Source of the DNA: Hyphomicrobiales bacterium
Lineage (GTDB): Bacteria > Pseudomonadota > Alphaproteobacteria > Rhizobiales > Rhizobiaceae
Direction of reading: 5' to 3'
Assembly (NCBI GenBank): GCA_900468625.1
Contig: UBUL01000001.1
Location: forward strand, 151,385-215,384
DNA length: 64,000 nt
Part shown: one piece after another, positions 18,628 through 27,488 of the stretch
Layout of the letters: each line of letters begins with the position of its first letter
Position numbering within the stretch: the stretch's first letter is position 1
Program-made: the position numbers and the translations under genes
Notes under the pieces: model-generated
What the model was told of the DNA's origin: nothing
Seen by the model: only the letters and a program-made list of their open reading frames with translations
The model's database searches: none

Positions 18628-20373
18628 ATGATGCGCCAATTCCGCCAACGGGCGATCTCATCGGTCACGCTGGTCACATTCGCTCTCTTTTCAGTCACGG
18701 CCAGGGCCGCCGCGCCGCCGCCTGTCGAGGCGGAGCATGGCATGGTGGTCACGGCCCAGCATCTCGCCACCGATGTCGGTGTGGAGGTGCTGAAAAACGG
18801 CGGCAATGCTGTCGATGCAGCCGTCGCGGTCGGCTATGCACTGGCGGTGGTCTATCCAACCGCCGGCAATATCGGCGGCGGCGGCTTCATGACCATCCGC
18901 ATGCGCGACGGCAAGACGGACTTCCTCGATTTCCGGGAGCGCGCGCCGCTGGCGGCCAAGAAGGACATGTATCTCGACGACAAGGGCAATGTCGTCAAAG
19001 GCGCAAGCACCGATGGCTATCTCGCCGTCGGCGTTCCCGGCTCAGTGATGGGCTTCGAGACCGCCCGCGAGAAATACGGCACGAAATCCCGCCAGGATCT
19101 GATGGCGCCGGCCATTCGCTACGCCAAGGAAGGGTTCACGCTGAATCAGGCGGATGCCGCCGAATTGAACGATGGCAGGAAGTGGCTCGCGCGCGACCCG
19201 GCCGCCGCCGCCATCTTTACCAAGGCGGATGGAAAACCTTTCGCGACAGGCGACAAGCTCACACAGCCCGACCTCGCCAGCACCCTCTCCGGCATTTCGG
19301 ATCAAGGACCGGACGGCTTCTACAAGGGGCCGGTTGCCAACGCCATCGTCAAGGCAAGCCAGGACAAGGGTGGCATTCTCGCGAACCAGGATTTCGAGCA
19401 ATACAAGGTCCGCGAACTCGAACCTGTGAAGTGCGACTATCGCGGCTACCAGATCATTTCCTCGCCGCCGCCCTCCTCCGGCGGCGTCATCATCTGCGAA
19501 ATCCTCAACGTGCTGGAAGGCTATCCGCTATCCTATACCGGCTACGCCTCGGCCGACACGCTCCACTACATGGCCGAAGCCATGCGCTACGCCTATGTCG
19601 ACCGCAACTCGGCCCTCGGCGATCCCGATTTCGTCGACAATCCCGTCAGCAGGCTGCTGGACAAGGCCTATGCCCAGAAGATCCGCGACGGCATCTCTCC
19701 CTACAAGGCCGGCGTCTCCAAGGAACTGACGCCCAAGGGCCTCGGCGAAAGCCACGAGACGACGCATTATTCGATCATCGACAATGACGGCAATGCCGTC
19801 GCCGTCACCTACACGCTGAACGGCTCGTTCGGCGCTGGCGTCGTCGCACCCGGCACCGGCATCCTTCTGAACAACGAGATGGACGACTTCACCTCCAAGC
19901 CCGGCGTTCCCAATCTCTACGGCCTGGTGCAGGGCGAGGCCAATGCGATCCAGCCGAAGAAGACGCCACTGTCCTCCATGAGCCCGACCATCATCGCCAA
20001 GGACGGCAAACCCTTCATGGTGATCGGTAGCCCCGGCGGCTCGCGCATCATCACCATTACGCTGGAGGCGATCATTAATGTCATCGATTTCGGCATGAAC
20101 ATTCAGGAAGCGATCGACGCCCCGCGCATTCATCACCAATGGCTGCCGGACAAGGTCTATATGGAGCCGCGTGCGCTCTCGCCCGACACGATCAAGCTTT
20201 TGACCGGCATGGGCTACACGGTTCAGGTCGACAATAGCTGGCCGATCTGGGGCAAGGCAGCCGGCATTCTCGTCGGCGGCAAGAGCCTGAGCGACATCGC
20301 CAAGGGCGGCGGTGCCCGCTATAACGGTGCCATGGACAGCCGCGCCGGCTCCGGACTGGCAGCCGGCTACTGA
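18628..20373 (+). CDS. ggt: Gamma-glutamyltransferase (glutathione hydrolase)
   Basis: A 581-residue periplasmic autoprocessing enzyme. A signal peptide ending ARAAA covers about residues 1-30. The large-subunit part has GGGGFMTIRM and LDFRERAP. The nucleophile is the first Thr of ETTHYS (Thr378), preceded by the cleavage point. The small-subunit part has LNGSFGAGVVAPGTGILLNN and PLSSMSPTI. It cleaves the gamma-glutamyl bond of glutathione. ATG 18628 is preferred over 18583 as GGGAGG lies just in front and the signal peptide then starts normally. Single gene with a terminator-like hairpin at each side. Confidence 0.92.
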   Translation: MMRQFRQRAISSVTLVTFALFSVTARAAAPPPVEAEHGMVVTAQHLATDVGVEVLKNGGNAVDAAVAVGYALAVVYPTAGNIGGGGFMTIRMRDGKTDFLDFRERAPLAAKKDMYLDDKGNVVKGASTDGYLAVGVPGSVMGFETAREKYGTKSRQDLMAPAIRYAKEGFTLNQADAAELNDGRKWLARDPAAAAIFTKADGKPFATGDKLTQPDLASTLSGISDQGPDGFYKGPVANAIVKASQDKGGILANQDFEQYKVRELEPVKCDYRGYQIISSPPPSSGGVIICEILNVLEGYPLSYTGYASADTLHYMAEAMRYAYVDRNSALGDPDFVDNPVSRLLDKAYAQKIRDGISPYKAGVSKELTPKGLGESHETTHYSIIDNDGNAVAVTYTLNGSFGAGVVAPGTGILLNNEMDDFTSKPGVPNLYGLVQGEANAIQPKKTPLSSMSPTIIAKDGKPFMVIGSPGGSRIITITLEAIINVIDFGMNIQEAIDAPRIHHQWLPDKVYMEPRALSPDTIKLLTGMGYTVQVDNSWPIWGKAAGILVGGKSLSDIAKGGGARYNGAMDSRAGSGLAAGY

Positions 20374-20404
20374 TCACGGCAAGTCCGCATGAACACTGAA
20401 TCAA

Positions 20405-20435
20405 ACCGGTGCAGACATCGTCGGCGCCGGTCTTT
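20405..20435 (+). terminator. Terminator after ggt
   Basis: ACCGG and CCGGT (with extra pairing GTGC/GGCGC) form a hairpin followed by CTTTTG, 30 bases after the ggt stop. The rest of the gap up to 20724 holds no gene; its second half is A+T-rich and probably contains the promoter of the exporter gene. Confidence 0.5.
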
Positions 20436-20724
20436 TGCGCCTGACAGGCCTCAAAGCGAGCACATTGTCTTACGCCGCAAAACCAAGCGTGAGCCGTTCG
20501 ACGCCATTTAGTATCGTTTATTCATCCGGCGTTCATTTACTGCCGCAATCACGCGTATGTGAGGCATTTTCTCCATTTTGATCAATAGGATTTGCGATTT
20601 CTGATATAGCAATCGCGCGCAAGCAGGAGTATACAAGCCGCCGTTCAAATAGGCCTTCGCGCCATGACCAGACTTGCGGTTCTGTCTTCGGACCCCACCG
20701 CACCATCGAGAGCGATCCCCGACA

Positions 20725-22179
20725 ATGTCGGATCAGATATTCCAGGCTGCCCCCACCCGGAGGGCTGCACCGAATTTTCGTGTAGTGGCACTTATCGTAG
20801 CAAGTGCGATGTTCATGGAACAGCTTGACGCGACCGTGCTTGCGACAGCCCTTCCGACCATGGCGAGAGACTTCGGCGTCAGCGCGCCGGCCATGAGTAT
20901 CTCGCTGACATCTTATCTTCTCAGCCTCGCGATCTTCATTCCCGCCAGCGGCGCCATCGCCGACCGTTTCGGATCGCGGACTGTCTTCCGGTCCGCCATC
21001 GCGGTTTTCGTTCTCGGCTCGCTTTTGTGCGCGCAGGCGCCGAACCTGTTCTTCCTCGTCCTCGCACGGCTTCTGCAAGGCCTCGGCGGCGCCATGATGC
21101 TGCCGATCGGCCGTCTCGTGCTGATGCGCAGCGTCGCCCGCAAGGACATGGTCAACGCCATGTCCTGGCTGCTGATCCCTGCGCTCGTCGGCCCCATCCT
21201 CGGCCCGCCGGTCGGCGGCATGTTTGTCACCTATCTCGACTGGCGCTGGATCTTCTACATCAATGTACCGATCGGCATCATCGGCTTCGTCCTGGTGACC
21301 ATGTTCATCGAGGAGGTGAAAGGCCCGCGCACCGGCCGCTTCGATCTCTCGGGCTTCATCCTCTCGGGCATCTCGCTGGGATCGCTGCTTTTCGGCTTCG
21401 AAATGTCGAGCCGCGAAGGCGAAGGCAATCTCGCCGTTTTTCTGATCTCCATCGGCCTCTTGTTCGGCATCGCCTATCTGCGCCACGCCCGCAGGCATCC
21501 TTCGCCGATCATGGATTTCTCGCTGATGAAGGTGCCGACCTTCCGCACCTCCGTAATCGCCGGCTCGCTGACGCGCATCAGCCAGGGCGCCCATCCTTTC
21601 CTGATCCCGCTGATGCTGCAGCTCGGCTTCGGCCTTTCGGCCGCCGCCGCCGGTCAGATCGCCATTGCGACGGCACTCGGCTCCATGGCGATGAAGCCTT
21701 TCCAGGTTCGCATTCTGCGCACGCTCGGCTTCCGCACCGCCCTCATCATCTTTGGCCTCATCGGCACGCTCGGCTATGGCATGTGCGCCATCTTCAAGCC
21801 GGACTGGCCGCTGCCCGTCATCTTCGTGATCCTGTTCTTCTGCGGCTTCTTCATGTCGTTTCAGTTCACGGCCTACAACACGATCGCCTATGACGAGATC
21901 GAACGGGACCGCATGAGCATCGCCACCAGCTTCTACTCGACCTTCCAGCAGCTGATGCTCTCGCTCGGCATCTGCGTCGCAGCGCTAGCACTGCATGGCT
22001 CGATGCAATTCCGCGGCCAGGCTAAAGCCGAGATGATCGACTTCTCCGTCGCCTTCATCGTCGTCACAGCCATTGCACTGCTCGCGGTGATCTGGAACGC
22101 CAGCTTTTCGCGCAGCGCCGGCTCCGAGATCAGCGGCCATCGCCGAAAATCGCCGGAAGACAGCCTCGGCGAGCATTGA
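20725..22179 (+). CDS. MFS transporter, DHA2-type drug exporter
   Basis: A 484-residue membrane protein with about 14 hydrophobic segments, the DHA2 topology. MEQLDATVLATALPTMARDFG in the first helix is the DHA2 signature, and ADRFGSRTVFR is the MFS loop 2-3 motif. It is expected to export drugs or metabolites by proton antiport. The ATG at 20725 is used, preceded by GAGAGCGATCC; the frame from 20674 adds 17 unrelated residues. No membrane-fusion partner gene is adjacent, so it may work alone in the inner membrane. Confidence 0.88.
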   Translation: MSDQIFQAAPTRRAAPNFRVVALIVASAMFMEQLDATVLATALPTMARDFGVSAPAMSISLTSYLLSLAIFIPASGAIADRFGSRTVFRSAIAVFVLGSLLCAQAPNLFFLVLARLLQGLGGAMMLPIGRLVLMRSVARKDMVNAMSWLLIPALVGPILGPPVGGMFVTYLDWRWIFYINVPIGIIGFVLVTMFIEEVKGPRTGRFDLSGFILSGISLGSLLFGFEMSSREGEGNLAVFLISIGLLFGIAYLRHARRHPSPIMDFSLMKVPTFRTSVIAGSLTRISQGAHPFLIPLMLQLGFGLSAAAAGQIAIATALGSMAMKPFQVRILRTLGFRTALIIFGLIGTLGYGMCAIFKPDWPLPVIFVILFFCGFFMSFQFTAYNTIAYDEIERDRMSIATSFYSTFQQLMLSLGICVAALALHGSMQFRGQAKAEMIDFSVAFIVVTAIALLAVIWNASFSRSAGSEISGHRRKSPEDSLGEH

Positions 22180-22306
22180 AACGCGCCGCTCGCCGATTCA
22201 GGCAATAGCGCCTTTTGTGAACAGTGTCTCCATAAAGGCCGCATTGTACTGAACAATAGCCCCGACCTAAATAGCAACTAGAACGAATAACAGTCTGGAG
22301 CATCCC

Positions 22307-23860
22307 ATGGTCGCCGGCATCCATCACATCACGCTGATCACCCGCAAGGTTCAGACGAATGTCGATTTCTACGTCGGCTTCCTCGGCCTGCGCCTTGTCA
22401 AGCGCACCGGCGGCTTTGAAGACGCCACCCAGCTTCATCTCATCTATGGCGATGCCACGGGCTCGCCCGGCTCGCTGATTACTTTCCTTGTCTGGGAAGA
22501 CGGTTCGCCGGGCCGCGCCGGCGTCGGCCAGATCGGCGAAATCTCTCTCGCCATCGATCCCGCGAGCATCGGCTTCTGGCTGACGCGTGCTCTGAGCGCC
22601 GGCCTCAAGCCCGAAGGCCCCTCCGAGGAATTCGGTGAGCCCGTGCTTCGGCTGAAGGATCCCGATGGCGTCATCATCAAGCTCGTCGGGACCAATGCTC
22701 TGCAAGCAACGGCGCCGTGGGTGGGCGATGCTATTCCGCAGGAACACGCGATCCGCCGCATTCGCGGCGCGACGCTGTTCACCGAAACGCCGGGGGAAAC
22801 GCAGGCCATGCTGGTCGACCACTTCGATTATAGCCCGCTTGCAACCAGCGGAGCGATCAGCCGGCTGATCTCCGTATCGGGCGATATCCTCGACATTCGG
22901 GATGCCCGCGGCTTCTGGGCAAGCGCCCCGGGTACGGGCACGGTCGATCATGTCGCCTTTCGCGCCAGCGACGATGCCGAATTGCAGTCGGTCCATGCCG
23001 AGCTGCAGGCAATCAATTCCGGGCCGACGACGATGCACGACCGCAAGTATTTCCGCTCGCTTTACGTTCGCGAGCCCGGCCGCATCCTGTTCGAACTCGC
23101 GACGGATGCGCCGGGCATGCTGATTGACGAGGACGAAACGACGCTTGGTACGCGTCTCTTCGCCCCCGGCGACAGTCCGAAGCTTTTGGCCGAGCTCAAC
23201 GTGATCCTGCCGCAGTTCTCCATACCGGGCGAACCGCGCGTCATCTATCGCGATCTGCCCTTCATCCATCGCTTCTTCACGCCCGAGCAGCCGAACGGGA
23301 ATGTCTTTGTCCTGCTGCACGGCTCAGGCGCCAACGAAACGACGATGCTGCCGCTCGGCCACAAGATCGACGCCGATGCGACCTTGCTCACGGTACGAGG
23401 CCGTGCGCTCGAGGAAGGTGCGCCGCGCTGGTTCCGCCGCAACGGTCCGATGTCTTTCGATCAGGCCGATATCATGAGCGAAGCCGAAGCCTTTGCCGCC
23501 TTCATCGATGGCGCGATCCATGCCTACGGGCTCGACCCGGATCGCATCGTCTATATCGGCTATTCGAACGGCGCCAACCTGCTGAACGCCATGCTGTCGC
23601 TCCAGCCGCATCTTATCCGCCGCGCGGTGCTGCTGCGCTCCATGGCAGTGCTTGAAAATCCGCCTGCCACGGATATGTCGGATGCCGATGTGCTGGTGGT
23701 CGCCGGCGAGAAGGATCTCTATGGGCCATACGCCCAGCCTCTCGCCGAACGCCTGCGTGATGGCGGCGCAACGGTCGAGCTTGCGATGGTGCCCGCCGGC
23801 CACGAGTTTGACGATGCCGATGTGCCGGTCATTCAAGAGTGGTTGAAGCGGAACGTGTAA
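22307..23860 (+). CDS. Fused VOC dioxygenase (MhqO-like) and alpha/beta hydrolase (MhqD-like)
   Basis: A 517-residue fusion. Residues 1-300 contain paired glyoxalase/VOC domains: GIHHITLITRKV, a second unit from EHAIRRIRGATLF with TVDHVAFRA, and the metal-ligand Glu in ILFELATD. From about 325 comes an alpha/beta hydrolase with LLHGSGANETT, the nucleophile Ser in GYSNGANLL, Asp in GEKDLYGP and His in AGHEFDD. In Bacillus the corresponding ring-cleaving dioxygenase MhqO and hydrolase MhqD are separate proteins of quinone/aldehyde resistance. The strong GGAG upstream fixes the ATG. A role in detoxifying quinones or aromatic electrophiles is inferred. Confidence 0.85.
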   Translation: MVAGIHHITLITRKVQTNVDFYVGFLGLRLVKRTGGFEDATQLHLIYGDATGSPGSLITFLVWEDGSPGRAGVGQIGEISLAIDPASIGFWLTRALSAGLKPEGPSEEFGEPVLRLKDPDGVIIKLVGTNALQATAPWVGDAIPQEHAIRRIRGATLFTETPGETQAMLVDHFDYSPLATSGAISRLISVSGDILDIRDARGFWASAPGTGTVDHVAFRASDDAELQSVHAELQAINSGPTTMHDRKYFRSLYVREPGRILFELATDAPGMLIDEDETTLGTRLFAPGDSPKLLAELNVILPQFSIPGEPRVIYRDLPFIHRFFTPEQPNGNVFVLLHGSGANETTMLPLGHKIDADATLLTVRGRALEEGAPRWFRRNGPMSFDQADIMSEAEAFAAFIDGAIHAYGLDPDRIVYIGYSNGANLLNAMLSLQPHLIRRAVLLRSMAVLENPPATDMSDADVLVVAGEKDLYGPYAQPLAERLRDGGATVELAMVPAGHEFDDADVPVIQEWLKRNV

Positions 23861-23880
23861 GGCCGATATGCCGCGACACC

Positions 23881-23902
23881 CCTTCTCCCCTCGGGGAGAA
23901 GG
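23881..23902. terminator. Perfect hairpin between convergent genes
   Basis: CCTTCTCCCC and GGGGAGAAGG form a 10-bp perfect stem with a TC loop. The same palindrome is part of the larger element at 7509-7712. It sits between the convergent fusion and fuconate dehydratase genes and is followed by AGCTTTT, so it can stop transcripts from the left. Confidence 0.6.
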
Positions 23903-23918
23903 AGCTTTTAGTACATAA

Positions 23919-25196
23919 TCACCCCTTGAACGTATATTCCTTGATCGATTCCGGCTTCATCTCGATCGAGAAGCCCGGCAGGCTCGGCGGCATGTAGGCC
24001 GCGTCGCGGATGATGCAGGGGTCGATGAAATGCTCGTGCAGGTGATCGACATATTCGATCACACGGCCGTCCTTGGTACCTGAGACAGCGATATAGTCGA
24101 TCATCGACAGGTGCTGCACATATTCGCAGAGGCCGACGCCGCCGGCATGCGGCCAGACCGGCAATCCATACTTCGCGGCGATCAGCAGCACCGCCAGCAC
24201 TTCGTTGAGACCACCCATGCGGCAGGAGTCGATCTGCACGATGTCGATCGCACCCTCGGCGATGAACTGCTTGAACATGATGCGGTTCTGGCACATCTCG
24301 CCGGTCGCGACTTTTACGGGACCGATCGCTTCACGGATCTTGCGGTGTCCGGCGACATCGTCCGGGCTTGTGGGTTCTTCGATGAAGAAGGGCTTGGCGA
24401 AGGCGAGCTTGCGCACCCAGTCGATCGCCTGGTTGACTTCCCAGACCTGATTGGCGTCGATCATCAGATAGCGGTCGGGGCCGATCACTTCGCGGGCGAT
24501 GGTGAGGCGGCGGATATCGTCTTCGAGATCGCGGCCGACCTTCATCTTCACATGGTTGAAGCCGGCGTCGATAGCCTCCTGGCACAGGCGGCGCAGCTTG
24601 GCGTCGTCATAGCCGAGCCAGCCGGCTGATGTCGTGTAGCAGGCATAGCCCTCGCGCTCGAGCGTGGCGATGCGATCGGCCTTGCCGGCTTCCGCCTTTT
24701 TCAGGATGGCAACGGCCTCGTCCCGGGTGAGAACGTCGGTCAGATAGCGATAGTCGACGATATCGGCGATGTGTTCCGCATCCATCTCCGCGACCAGCCG
24801 CCAGACCGGCTTGCCGGCTTCCTTGGCCAGCAAATCCCAGACGGCGTTGACGACCGCCCCCGTCGCCAGATGCATCGCGCCCTTCTCCGGGCCGATCCAG
24901 CGCAGCTGGCTGTCGCTGGTCAGATGCCGCCAGTATTTGCCGGGGTTTTCCAGAACGGTCGCAAGCTCCGTGCCGACGACCAGATGCCGCATCGCCTCGA
25001 TCGCCATGCAGCAGATGTCGTTGCCGCGGCCGATGGTAAAGGTCAGGCCGTGGCCGGCAAGGCCCGGTCTATCGGTATCGAGAATGACATAGGCTGCCGA
25101 ATAATCCGGGTCCGGATTCATCGCATCCGAACCGTCGAGGCTCTGCGATGTTGGGAAGCGCAAATCGAAAACGCGAAGATTGGTGATGCGCGTCAT
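23919..25196 (-). CDS. L-fuconate dehydratase (enolase superfamily)
   Basis: A 425-residue mandelate-racemase-group enolase protein. The KxK motif is in HVKMKVGRD, metal ligands in LMIDANQVW, FIEEPTSPDD and VATGEMCQNR, and the catalytic His in VWPHAGGVGLCEYVQH. The WPHAGGVGLCE block and the N-terminal SQSLDGSDAMNPDPDYSAAY are typical of L-fuconate dehydratases, which dehydrate L-fuconate to 2-keto-3-deoxy-L-fuconate. No other fucose genes are adjacent, apart from a gene remnant upstream, so substrate is assigned by family only. Confidence 0.88.
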   Translation of the reverse strand: MTRITNLRVFDLRFPTSQSLDGSDAMNPDPDYSAAYVILDTDRPGLAGHGLTFTIGRGNDICCMAIEAMRHLVVGTELATVLENPGKYWRHLTSDSQLRWIGPEKGAMHLATGAVVNAVWDLLAKEAGKPVWRLVAEMDAEHIADIVDYRYLTDVLTRDEAVAILKKAEAGKADRIATLEREGYACYTTSAGWLGYDDAKLRRLCQEAIDAGFNHVKMKVGRDLEDDIRRLTIAREVIGPDRYLMIDANQVWEVNQAIDWVRKLAFAKPFFIEEPTSPDDVAGHRKIREAIGPVKVATGEMCQNRIMFKQFIAEGAIDIVQIDSCRMGGLNEVLAVLLIAAKYGLPVWPHAGGVGLCEYVQHLSMIDYIAVSGTKDGRVIEYVDHLHEHFIDPCIIRDAAYMPPSLPGFSIEMKPESIKEYTFKG

Positions 25197-25238
25197 TGGA
25201 AAACTCCTTCTATATCCATCGGCGACCTCTCGATCTCT

Positions 25239-25364
25239 TCAGCCAAGGTCGAACTCCTCCCAGAGTGCCGCATTATGCTCGCCAACGTGCGGGGCCGCAC
25301 GCTCGAATTTCGGCCGCTGCCCATCAATGCGGATCGGCGAGCGGGTGGTTGCAGGCAGGCGCCA
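25239..25364 (-). pseudogene. C-terminal remnant of a family III (CaiB/BaiF) CoA-transferase
   Basis: Read on the minus strand, this gives RLPATTRSPIRIDG, then GEHNAALWEEFDLG and a stop. The GEH-N motif near the end and the short tail are typical of the last 40 residues of CaiB/BaiF CoA-transferases. The frame is closed upstream by a TAA at 25365-25367, and no start codon or upstream domain exists in the 220 bases before it. It is thus a decayed gene end, 42 bases upstream of the fuconate dehydratase start. Confidence 0.6.
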
Positions 25365-25583
25365 TTATAGCACCCCGACGCTTCAAGAATGCCTCTCCGC
25401 CTCAGGGGTCATCCAAGCCGCCGGTTTTGCATCAGCTTCGATTTTCTTATGTGAATAGTATTTTCACATATGGATAAATTTTGCAAACAAAAAGAGGGAG
25501 GATATTGAGGGCGCTGTGCACTCATGTCGCCGGAAAATGCATTACTCTCCCATATGATGAGAGTTGCCGAAAGGAGATAAGGA

Positions 25584-25997
25584 ATGGCGACAGTCAAGCT
25601 GCTCAACGACGCGGAAGCGGAGGCAGTCCCGGCGGTCAAGGCTGTGTTCGACGACATTCGCGCGGTCAGGAAATCCGACTTCGTCAATAATTTCTGGCGT
25701 GGACTGGCCAATGATCCCGCACTGCTGGAACGCACCTGGGAGGGGCTAAAAACGGTCATGATGGCGGAAGGCGCGCTCGACCCGCTGGTGCGCGAAATGA
25801 TCTATATCGCCGTCTCCACCGCCAACGGTTGCAGCTACTGCATCCACTCGCACACGGCCGCCGCCCGGGCGAAGGGTATGACCGACGCCCAGCATGCGGA
25901 GCTGCTGGCAGTCATAGGAATGGCTGGACAGACCAACCATTTGGTCACTGCAATGCAGATCCCCGTCGATCCGCAATTCGACGTTGCCGGCCGCTGA
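25584..25997 (+). CDS. Carboxymuconolactone decarboxylase family protein (AhpD-like alkylhydroperoxidase)
   Basis: A 137-residue AhpD-fold protein with the redox pair in NGCSYCIHSH, the Cys-x-x-Cys-x-x-x-His motif of active peroxidases. It probably reduces hydroperoxides, and the neighbouring convergent small gene gives no more context. A very strong AAGGAGATAAGG precedes the ATG. It ends close to a good hairpin terminator, so it is monocistronic. Confidence 0.88.
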   Translation: MATVKLLNDAEAEAVPAVKAVFDDIRAVRKSDFVNNFWRGLANDPALLERTWEGLKTVMMAEGALDPLVREMIYIAVSTANGCSYCIHSHTAAARAKGMTDAQHAELLAVIGMAGQTNHLVTAMQIPVDPQFDVAGR

Positions 25998-26005
25998 AAA
26001 TGCAG

Positions 26006-26036
26006 AAGGCCCGCCGGCGTACTACCGGCGGGCCTT
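26006..26036. terminator. Strong hairpin terminator
   Basis: AAGGCCCGCCGG and CCGGCGGGCCTT form a 12-bp perfect stem with a seven-base loop and end in TTTC. It lies 10 bases after the AhpD-like stop and 20 bases before the stop of the convergent gene, so it serves both. Confidence 0.8.
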
Positions 26037-26055
26037 TCGCAAGTACCTTCGCTTT

Positions 26056-26445
26056 TCAGCGGTCGGATTTTTCCGCAGCTCCGGCGTCTGCAGCCATGGT
26101 GGTGACGTTGAGGCCGTTGTTCACGGCCAACAGTCTTTTGCGAACCAGAACGCCCATCACACGGGCAGCCGTCGAAAAGGTCATCGTGTCAAGCGGGCCT
26201 TCGCCCTCCCAGGGCTTGGTCAGCCGCTCGGTCACCGCCGAGACGATATTGTTGGGCACGATGTCGGTGCATTCGCGCATGGCTTCGAACACGACGCCGA
26301 TGGGATGGATACGTCCTTCGAACGTCACGATCGGTTCGGTTACTTCGCTGTCCCATTCCTCGAAGGCATAGAGCGCCTCGCGGAAGAGCTGCTGCAGAGT
26401 AATGGGGGCATGACCCTCATGAAGGGGCGGCAAGGCATTCGACAT
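26056..26445 (-). CDS. Conserved-looking hypothetical protein (129 aa)
   Basis: I do not recognise this protein. It is a soluble 129-residue chain rich in acidic residues in the middle, with segments ITLQQLFREALYAFEEW and NNIVSAVTERLTKPWEG. There is no signal peptide or membrane span. GAAAGGAGACAGAC in front of the ATG is a near-perfect ribosome site, and codon use matches the neighbours, so it is a real gene. It stands alone, with a terminator shared with the AhpD-like gene. Confidence 0.7.
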   Translation of the reverse strand: MSNALPPLHEGHAPITLQQLFREALYAFEEWDSEVTEPIVTFEGRIHPIGVVFEAMRECTDIVPNNIVSAVTERLTKPWEGEGPLDTMTFSTAARVMGVLVRKRLLAVNNGLNVTTMAADAGAAEKSDR

Positions 26446-26774
26446 GTCTGTCTCCTTTCAATTGGAAGTCCGGCGCATCTATGGAAGTGGATGGTCTCTC
26501 CTCCGAGACCCAGGCGCTGCTTCTTCAGCTTGGCGCGCCTGAATTGGGGCAGCGGCGCGGCAAACTATCTTGCGACCGGCGCAACGCGGGATACACACGA
26601 AATGTTCCCACCGGTCATGTAACTTGATCAAGTCTATAGATTAATCTCGACTTGAAAAGCCTCAATGATAAGTTTCTGCAAATCCCTTTATTTTTGAATG
26701 GCTTCGCGTAGTATGAAATTACCGTGTGCCGGTGGAAGACACGCGAATCTCTCTCAAAAGGCAAAGGGAAGACC
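26446..26774. promoter_or_regulatory. Divergent intergenic region
   Basis: No gene is supported here. The left part looks like former coding sequence (G+C-rich), the right part (26620-26770) is A+T-rich and most likely carries the promoter of the cupin gene. GCAAAGGGAAGACC at the end is its ribosome site. I see no clear operator. Confidence 0.4.
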
Positions 26775-27278
26775 ATGTGTGGCGATCATGAACATGAGCC
26801 TCGACACGGGCACGATCACGACCATCAGCCCGTCGATTGGCGTGAGCACGGCGTCAAGATCATCCCCGGCAACGCGCTCGATCCGAATACGGCGCAGACC
26901 CCCGGCATGAACCGTGCGACCGCGATCAACCATGCCCGCGCGGGCGCGGAAAAGATCTGGGCGGGAACCGTGACGATCCACGCCAACGCTAAGACCGGCG
27001 CCCATCATCACGGCGATCTCGAAAGCATCATCTACGTCGTCAAAGGCAGGGCAAGAATGCGCTGGGGCGAAAATCTGGAGTTCGTCGCCGAAGCCGGCCC
27101 CGGCGATTTCATCTTCGTGCCGCCCTATGTGCCGCATCAGGAAATCAATGCCAGCCGGGACGAAACGCTGGAATGTGTTCTCGTCCGCTCCGGCCAGGAG
27201 CCGGTTGTCGTTAATCTCGACATCGAACCGGTCGAAAAACCGGAAGAGGTTCTCTGGAAAGACCCGATCCATCGCTAA
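26775..27278 (+). CDS. Cupin domain protein
   Basis: A 167-residue single cupin. The N-terminus is rich in His (HEHEPRHGHDHDH), which may bind metal. Cupin motif 1 is in AHHHGDLESIIYVVKGR and motif 2 in DFIFVPPYVPHQEIN, which supply the metal-binding His/Glu residues. The enzyme activity or ligand is not clear. AAGGGAAG precedes the ATG. It is followed by a hairpin and by the methionine transporter genes on the same strand. Confidence 0.85.
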   Translation: MCGDHEHEPRHGHDHDHQPVDWREHGVKIIPGNALDPNTAQTPGMNRATAINHARAGAEKIWAGTVTIHANAKTGAHHHGDLESIIYVVKGRARMRWGENLEFVAEAGPGDFIFVPPYVPHQEINASRDETLECVLVRSGQEPVVVNLDIEPVEKPEEVLWKDPIHR

Positions 27279-27296
27279 TTCGCCTAAATTTTAAGC

Positions 27297-27333
27297 AAAT
27301 ACCATTTTGCCCCATTAGTAATCTATGGTATTT
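27297..27333 (+). terminator. A+T-rich hairpin between cupin and metQ
   Basis: AAATACCAT and ATGGTATTT are perfect inverted repeats separated by 19 bases, starting 18 bases after the cupin stop and followed by TTTG. It could act as a weak terminator or, since it lies upstream of metQ, as a regulator site. Confidence 0.4.
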
Positions 27334-27488
27334 GTAGAAAATAGTTTGCCCTTTCGCATAGCACTGAAAAGAGTTTTTCAGAACCGCACTGCACAACGCA
27401 TGATCCTGCTTCGCGGATGGAACGCGCCTCTGAGATGATCCTGATGTCAACGAGAGAACGATCTCGATCATCTGGAATAGGATTTCCC

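Noticed and set aside
27279..27488. SAM riboswitch upstream of metQ
   Set aside because: Only a simple A+T-rich inverted repeat is visible; I could not build the SAM-II pseudoknot or other SAM-binding motifs from this leader.
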